Assembly: GCA_913061345.1 (NCBI GenBank) | Contig: CAJXTZ010000065.1 | Coordinates: 1 to 11,115, forward strand | Source: an uncultured Erythrobacter sp. | Lineage (GTDB): Bacteria; Pseudomonadota; Alphaproteobacteria; Sphingomonadales; Sphingomonadaceae | Direction of reading: 5' to 3' | DNA: 11,115 bases | Shown: one piece after another, positions 7,155 through 11,115 of the stretch | Position numbering within the stretch: position 1 is the first letter of the stretch | Layout: each line of letters starts with the position of its first letter | The notes under the pieces: generated by a model | The model's input: only the letters and a program-made list of their open reading frames with translations | What the model was told of the DNA's origin: nothing | The model's database searches: none | Position numbers and translations under genes: made by a program

Positions 7155-7922
7155 ATGACAGATGCAATTGAGAAAACCGGACGCGTTGCAATCATAACAG
7201 GATCAACACGTGGGATTGGAAATTCGGTTGCGGCCGAATTGGCGAGCGCCGGCTTTAACGTTGTGATTTCCTCCAGACGAAGCGAGGCCTGCGAAGAGGT
7301 AGCCGAACAGATCAATCAGGCGCAGGGCCGAAACCTCGCGATCGCATGCAGCGCAGACATCGCGGACAAATCAGCGCTGGAAGATCTCGTTGGTGAAACG
7401 GTTTCGGTATTTGGCAGGCTTGATTGCATGGTCTGCAACGCGGCCTCGTCCTCTTACTTTGGCCCCTTGCGAAAGACGCCAGACGAAGATTTCGAACATA
7501 TGCTTCAGAACAATATCGTGTCAGCGCATTGGCTGACGCAGGCTTCGATACCGCATATGGAAAAGATTGGTGGCGGGTCAGTAATCTATATCGCGTCAAT
7601 CAGCGGTTTTCGCGCTTATGATTCTATCGGTGCCTATTCCGTTTCCAAGTCGGGCCTGCTGCAACTGGCGCGCAATTATGCCCGCGAACTTGGCCCCAGC
7701 AATATCAGGGTTAATGCTATTTCTCCCGGTGTAGTTGAAACTGACTTTTCCCGATCAACGCTCGCAAATCCCGAAGTCAGGGCCGAATACGAATCTGCAA
7801 CCTGCCTCGGACGTCTTGCACTGCCGGACGACATAGCGCCCACGGCAGCATTCCTCGCGGGACCTGGCGCCGCATTCATTACCGGCCAGAATATCGTGAT
7901 TGATGGTGGCGCGTCCGTTTAG
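7155..7922 (+). CDS. short-chain dehydrogenase/reductase (classical SDR)
   Basis: This 255-residue classical SDR has the cofactor motif TGSTRGIG (15-22). The NNAG-type motif has become CNAAS (94-98). The catalytic set is Asn120, Ser148, Tyr161 and Lys165 (YSVSK). SSRR at 39-42, after the second beta strand, suggests NADP(H) rather than NAD(H). The C-terminus IVIDGGASV is typical. The substrate is unknown. It could be a dihydrodiol dehydrogenase, a 3-hydroxyacyl-CoA dehydrogenase, or an enzyme for a later aldehyde or alcohol. The ipf route needs no diol dehydrogenase if the aldolase pair rearomatises the ring. Its ATG directly follows the LysR TAA, with AAGGAG inside the LysR gene, so the two are co-transcribed and probably coupled. 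Confidence 0.88.
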   Translation: MTDAIEKTGRVAIITGSTRGIGNSVAAELASAGFNVVISSRRSEACEEVAEQINQAQGRNLAIACSADIADKSALEDLVGETVSVFGRLDCMVCNAASSSYFGPLRKTPDEDFEHMLQNNIVSAHWLTQASIPHMEKIGGGSVIYIASISGFRAYDSIGAYSVSKSGLLQLARNYARELGPSNIRVNAISPGVVETDFSRSTLANPEVRAEYESATCLGRLALPDDIAPTAAFLAGPGAAFITGQNIVIDGGASV

Positions 7923-7958
7923 GGCGGCTCCTATAAGAACAAATTTGCGAGGCAATCC

Positions 7959-7994
7959 CCTGCCGGTATTGATGTAATTTCCGATATCGGCAGG
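7959..7994 (+). terminator. possible terminator hairpin after the SDR gene
   Basis: CCTGCCG (7959-7965) and CGGCAGG (7988-7994) pair perfectly. The stem continues inward to 7971/7982 with two G-T wobbles, leaving a loop of about ten bases. It begins 37 bases after the SDR stop. There is no following T run in either direction, so it is not a standard intrinsic terminator; it may act with Rho or stabilise the 3' end. Confidence 0.3.
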
Positions 7995-8034
7995 CGGAGG
8001 CCTCCAGCCGGAGCGGCCCGAACTGGTAAGCCGT

Positions 8035-8051
8035 AAATGTCCCTGACATTT
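8035..8051. repeat. perfect 7+3+7 inverted repeat
   Basis: AAATGTC, CCT and GACATTT form a compact dyad. No T tract follows, and it stands alone about 110 bases after the SDR stop and 200 before the riboswitch. Its size suits an operator for a dimeric repressor, but no regulator is linked to it. Confidence 0.4.
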
Positions 8052-8168
8052 CGCTCTGCGGTGGTGATGCCATGCCTTCGTTCTTCCGCCCGAAGGAATG
8101 CACGACATGGGCCTTCGCATATGGATCGGCGCTGGCGATAGAGTATTAGCCTGTTTGCACTGCAACAA

Positions 8169-8195
8169 GCGGATTGACCCAACCTGCGGATTGAC
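8169..8195 (+). promoter_or_regulatory. 10-base direct repeat GCGGATTGAC in the presumed gcv promoter
   Basis: GCGGATTGAC occurs at 8169-8178 and again at 8186-8195, 17 bases apart start to start. Each copy carries a TTGAC, the core of a -35 element, just upstream of the riboswitch. They could be alternative -35 boxes or a tandem activator site. No good -10 hexamer lies at 16-18 bases from either copy, so the promoter is not pinned down. Confidence 0.4.
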
Positions 8196-8240
8196 GCACT
8201 ACTCTTCACTGTCTGGTGGATGTGCAAGCATCCGGCATTC

Positions 8241-8430
8241 GCGCGGGAGAGCCCTCCGCCGCTGGCGGAGGCACCGAAGGAGCAACCGCCCCGGAAACTC
8301 TCAGGTAGAACGGACCGCGCGACTGGCACAGACACTCTGGAAAGCGCATCCGCCCTGGCGGGTGCCACCCAAGGGGAAAATGCTGCTTTCTCAGGCGGTG
8401 TGACGCTCTCAGGTTTCCCGACAGAGGGGG
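8241..8430 (+). ncRNA. tandem glycine riboswitch (gcvT leader)
   Basis: Two glycine aptamers lie in series ahead of gcvT. Aptamer 1 has P1 GCGCGG (8241-8246) with CCGCGC (8315-8320), P2 GAGAG (8247-8251) with CTCTC (8298-8302), and an eight-pair P3 arm (8253-8260 with 8264-8271, loop GCT). The conserved CACCGAAGGAGCAA and CTCTCAGGT segments are present. A short linker leads to aptamer 2, whose P1 is CTCTG (8335-8339) with CAGAG (8422-8426), with CACCCAAGGGG and CTCTCAGGT inside. Glycine binding would switch on the glycine cleavage genes. The expression platform probably lies at 8431-8484, where GTCCG (8443-8447) can pair with CGGAC (8454-8458). Confidence 0.93.
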
Positions 8431-8484
8431 CATGGCGAAAGGGTCCGATGTACCGGACGCTGCCGGGCCGTGTCAGGATTGTCG

Positions 8485-9651
8485 ATGAGTGAAACCGAAG
8501 TTCCCCCCTCCGATGAAGCGCAGGACACTGCTCCCGAATCGCTGCCGCTTGACGCATGGCATCGCGCCCATGGCGGGCGCATGGTGCCGTTTGCCGGCTA
8601 TGAAATGCCGATCCAATATGCCGGCGAGCATGGCGGCATCATTGCCGAACATAATTGGACGCGGCAATCCGCCAGCCTGTTCGATGTCAGCCACATGGGC
8701 CAGCTTGTCGTATCGGGCGAAGGTGCCACCGCCGCGCTGGAGGCATTGTTGCCGGGCGATTTTTCATCGCTGGAACCGGGCAATATGCGCTATTCGCTGC
8801 TGCTGGATGAAAGTGGCGGCATATTGGATGATCTCATCGTCACAAATATCAGCCGTGACGGAAAAGAAGAATTCTACATTGTCGTGAACGGCGCATGCAA
8901 ATGGGATGATATCGCCCATATGCGTGAACATCTGCCCGATGACATCGTGCTCAACCACATGGACGAACAGTCCCTTCTGGCCTTGCAGGGGCCGCAGGCT
9001 GCCGCCGTTCTTGGCTCTCTCTTCCCCGGTGTGGCTGATGGATTGAGCTTCATGCAGAGCACTGGTTTTGAATGGGATGGTGTCATGGTGGGCGTGGGCC
9101 GATCGGGCTATACCGGTGAAGACGGCTTCGAGATCAATTGTCCTTCTTCCCGTGTCGTCAAACTGGCCGATATGCTGGTGGCTGATGACCGGGTCCACCC
9201 GGCCGGACTGGGCGCTCGTGACAGCCTGCGCCTGGAAGCGGGTCTGCCGCTTTACGGGCATGACCTGACGACCCAGACCGATCCGGTCAGCGCCGGACTT
9301 TTGTTCGCGCTCACCAGGTCACGCCGTGAAAGCGGGGGGTGGATGGGCCACGGTCCGGTCAGCAAGGTGCTTGCCGATGGCCCTGCGCAAAAGCGCGTCG
9401 GTCTGGCGCTGCAAGGGCGCATGCCCGCCCGCGAAGGTGCCGGAATCTTCTCTGGCGATAAACAGGTCGGCACGCTTACCAGCGGCGGCTTTTCGCCTAC
9501 TCTCGGCTATCCAATAGCTATGGGATATGTCGATACGCCATTGGCCGCAAAAGATACTGCACTCGAAATTGAAGTGCGCGGCAAGCGCCTGCCTGCAATT
9601 GTAACACCACTTCCCTTCGTCCCCACCCGCTATCACCGCAAAGGAGCCTGA
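8485..9651 (+). CDS. gcvT: glycine cleavage system T protein (aminomethyltransferase)
   Basis: GcvT takes the aminomethyl group from lipoyl-GcvH and transfers its carbon to tetrahydrofolate, releasing ammonia and 5,10-methylene-tetrahydrofolate. The protein has 388 residues from the ATG at 8485, which has AGGA about seven bases upstream; a GTG at 8470 would add five residues. Family signatures are VPFAGYEMPIQY, LFDVSHMGQL, the YSLLLDESGGILDDL segment with the folate-site aspartate, GYTGEDGFEI and GLGARDSLRLEAG. An N-terminal extension of about 20 acidic residues is longer than in E. coli. It is the first gene after the glycine riboswitch and is followed by gcvH three bases on. The GC content is clearly higher than in the dioxygenase genes (one line at 9181-9240 is about 73% GC). 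Confidence 0.96.
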   Translation: MSETEVPPSDEAQDTAPESLPLDAWHRAHGGRMVPFAGYEMPIQYAGEHGGIIAEHNWTRQSASLFDVSHMGQLVVSGEGATAALEALLPGDFSSLEPGNMRYSLLLDESGGILDDLIVTNISRDGKEEFYIVVNGACKWDDIAHMREHLPDDIVLNHMDEQSLLALQGPQAAAVLGSLFPGVADGLSFMQSTGFEWDGVMVGVGRSGYTGEDGFEINCPSSRVVKLADMLVADDRVHPAGLGARDSLRLEAGLPLYGHDLTTQTDPVSAGLLFALTRSRRESGGWMGHGPVSKVLADGPAQKRVGLALQGRMPAREGAGIFSGDKQVGTLTSGGFSPTLGYPIAMGYVDTPLAAKDTALEIEVRGKRLPAIVTPLPFVPTRYHRKGA

Positions 9652-9654
9652 CAC

Positions 9655-10026
9655 GTGGCACGATATTTCACCGAAGAACATGAATGGATCGAAGTCGATA
9701 GCGACACAGCAACGGTCGGCATTACTGATTATGCGCAGGAACAGCTGGGCGATGTCGTGTTCGTCGAGGTGCCGCAAGAAGGTGGCGAACTGACCAAGGG
9801 CGGCGAAGCGGCCGTGGTCGAAAGCGTAAAGGCCGCCAGCGATGTCTATGCCCCCATTTCAGGCAAGGTGATTGAAAGCAATGGCGCGCTGGAAGGCGAT
9901 CCTGAACTGGTCAACACCTCACCCGAAGAAGAAGGCTGGTTCTTCAAGCTGACAATTTCCGATGCTGCAGAACTGGAAGGGTTGATGGACGCCAAGGCCT
10001 ATAAGGCATTCTGCGATTCGCTCTGA
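9655..10026 (+). CDS. gcvH: glycine cleavage system H protein (lipoyl carrier)
   Basis: GcvH shuttles the aminomethyl intermediate from the P protein to the T protein on a lipoyl arm. The 123-residue sequence shows [31 protein letters not shown] and [14 protein letters not shown]; the lysine in ESVKAASD is the lipoylation site. The C-terminal half has the usual [15 protein letters not shown]. The GTG start at 9655 is three bases after the gcvT stop, with AAAGGAG inside the gcvT end, so the two are translationally linked. The gene is intact and of normal length. Confidence 0.97.
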   Translation: MARYFTEEHEWIEVDSDTATVGITDYAQEQLGDVVFVEVPQEGGELTKGGEAAVVESVKAASDVYAPISGKVIESNGALEGDPELVNTSPEEEGWFFKLTISDAAELEGLMDAKAYKAFCDSL

Positions 10027-10069
10027 TCTCCTGCGACATTCCTGAATTTTCCCAGACTGAAAGCCCGAC

Positions 10070-11064
10070 ATGCGCTATCTTCCCCTGACCGAAACCGACC
10101 GTGCAGCGATGCTCGATGCGATTGACGCGCCAAGCGTGGATGCACTGTTCGCCGATGTCCCGGTCGATCAATATCTCGATGCGCCTGTCGAAGGCCTGCC
10201 GCTGCATGCCAGCGAAATGGCGGTTGAAAAACACATGCGGCAATTGTCGAAAAAGAACCTTGCCGCAGCCGATGCGCCGTTTTTCCTGGGTGCAGGCGCT
10301 TATCGCCACCACGTGCCCGCCAGTGTCGATCACCTGATCCAGCGCGGCGAATTCCTCACCGCTTATACGCCCTATCAGCCTGAAATCGCGCAAGGCACCT
10401 TGCAGATGCTGTTTGAATTCCAGACGCAGGTAGCGCGGCTTTATGGCTGCGCGGTGGCGAATGCCTCTATGTATGATGGCTCCACCGCCTGCTGGGAAGC
10501 GGTGGCGATGGCAGGGCGCGTGACGCGCAAGAAGCGCGTGGTTCTGTCGGGCGCATTGCATCCGCATTACGCCGAGGTCGTGCGCACAATGGCGGAATTC
10601 ACCGAGGACGAGATTGCCGGTGCCGCACTCAGCCTCACTGCGTTGCCCGATGATGACGGGCTGATTGCGCGTATTGATGACAAGACTAGTTGCGTCGTTG
10701 TGCAATATCCAGACATTCTGGGCCGCATTCCCGATCTGCCGCGCCTTGCAGAGGCAACGCATGCCGCCGGCGCCTTGCTTATAGTGGTCAATACAGAGCC
10801 GGTGGCATTAGGGGCGCTGGAATCGCCGGGCGATCTTGGGGCTGATATCGTGGTCGGCGAAGGGCAGTCGATCGGCGTGGGCCTGCAATTTGGCGGGCCT
10901 TATCTTGGCCTTTTTGCGATTGCTGATCCCAAGCTTGCGCGTCAGATGCCTGGTCGTCTGTGCGGCGAAACGGTAGATGCGGATGGCAAGCGCGGCTTCG
11001 TGCTGACCCTTTCGACCCGCGAACAGCATATCCGCCGCGAAAAAGCGAAGAGCAATATTTGCAC
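10070..11064 (+). CDS. gcvPA: glycine dehydrogenase (decarboxylating) subunit 1, 3'-truncated by adapter
   Basis: This is the N-terminal half of the split P protein, which with GcvPB decarboxylates glycine on pyridoxal phosphate; the PLP lysine lies in the other subunit. The open frame from ATG 10070 begins [15 protein letters not shown] and continues with [65 protein letters not shown] and [18 protein letters not shown]. About 331 of some 450 residues are present. The frame runs through the adapter to the end of the window without a stop, but residues after 11064 are not real. It starts 43 bases after gcvH, with only a weak GAAAG as ribosome binding site. gcvPB is expected next on the genome. 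Confidence 0.95.
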
Positions 11065-11115
11065 CTGTCTCTTATACACATCTGACGCTGCCGACGAAGA
11101 GGATAGTGGAGATCT
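11065..11115. other. Illumina Nextera adapter left at the contig end
   Basis: Bases 11065-11083 are the 19-base Tn5 mosaic end used in Nextera libraries, CTGTCTCTTATACACATCT. They are followed by GACGCTGCCGACGA (11084-11097). The next eight bases, AGAGGATA, are the reverse complement of the Nextera i5 index N/S503 (TATCCTCT). GTGGAGATCT then follows, differing by one base from the GTGTAGATCT of the P5 adapter. The whole block is library adapter carried into the assembly, not genomic DNA. Confidence 0.97.

Larger units (their letters stand above)
7923..8240. other. non-coding interval between catabolic genes and gcv operon
   Basis: No gene is supported in these 318 bases. Open frames on either strand lack family features and a good ribosome binding site. 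The interval holds a 13-pair hairpin (7959-7994), a GGAGGCCTCC palindrome near 7996-8006, a perfect AAATGTC/GACATTT inverted repeat (8035-8051) and a direct repeat at 8169-8195. The gcv promoter must lie in the right part, upstream of the riboswitch. The join between acquired catabolic DNA and core chromosome probably falls in this interval. Confidence 0.55.

Noticed and set aside
7959..8051. CRISPR-like or transposon-end repeats after the SDR gene
   Set aside because: The repeats are different inverted repeats, not a regular array, and no transposase or matching terminal repeat is present.
7931..8557. 208-residue minus-strand open frame across the riboswitch
   Set aside because: It runs through the glycine riboswitch and into gcvT on the opposite strand, with low-complexity Arg/Pro/Ser-rich translation and no ribosome binding site.
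9944..10762. 272-residue minus-strand open frame opposite gcvPA
   Set aside because: Antisense shadow of a GC-rich coding gene; no family features, and gcvPA on the plus strand is unmistakable.
10788..11081. 97-residue minus-strand open frame starting MCIRDR
   Set aside because: Its start lies in the Nextera adapter and it runs antisense to gcvPA; MCIRDR is a known adapter-derived artefact.

Overview
The window looks like a contig end from an alphaproteobacterium, most likely a sphingomonad. This rests on two things: the gene order ring-hydroxylating dioxygenase alpha, beta, SCP2-type thiolase, DUF35 protein, which matches the ipfABDE ibuprofen-degradation genes described in Sphingomonas Ibu-2 and relatives; and a glycine-riboswitch-controlled gcvT-gcvH-gcvPA operon beside it. 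The taxon is inferred from content, not from a marker gene.

Layout. Bases 2-523 (+) hold the C-terminal half of 4-hydroxy-2-oxovalerate aldolase, an enzyme of catechol meta-cleavage lower pathways. From 5891 down to 520 (-) lies a catabolic gene set in transcription order: dioxygenase alpha (ipfA-like), beta (ipfB-like), thiolase-fold aldolase (ipfD-like), zinc-ribbon/OB-fold DUF35 partner (ipfE-like, TTG start overlapping the ipfD stop), a 300-base gap with hairpins, a Rieske ferredoxin, and an alpha-methylacyl-CoA racemase. Divergent from it, after an AT-rich 222-base control region, lie a NahR-like LysR regulator and an SDR oxidoreductase (6114-7922, +). Bases 7923-8240 hold only inverted and direct repeats. 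A tandem glycine riboswitch (8241-8430) then precedes gcvT, gcvH and a truncated gcvPA.

Proposed working of the cluster (inference from the ipf model). A 2-aryl-propionyl-CoA type substrate is epimerised by the racemase and dihydroxylated at the ipso and ortho ring carbons by the dioxygenase, which receives electrons from the Rieske ferredoxin. The thiolase/DUF35 pair then removes the acyl-CoA side chain by a retro-aldol reaction, leaving a catechol. Meta-cleavage of the catechol would lead to the aldolase seen at the left edge. The acyl-CoA ligase (ipfF) and ferredoxin reductase expected for such a route are not in the window.

The last 51 bases (11065-11115) are not biological. They are an Illumina Nextera adapter with an i5 index, so gcvPA ends there because of library adapter, not because of a mutation.
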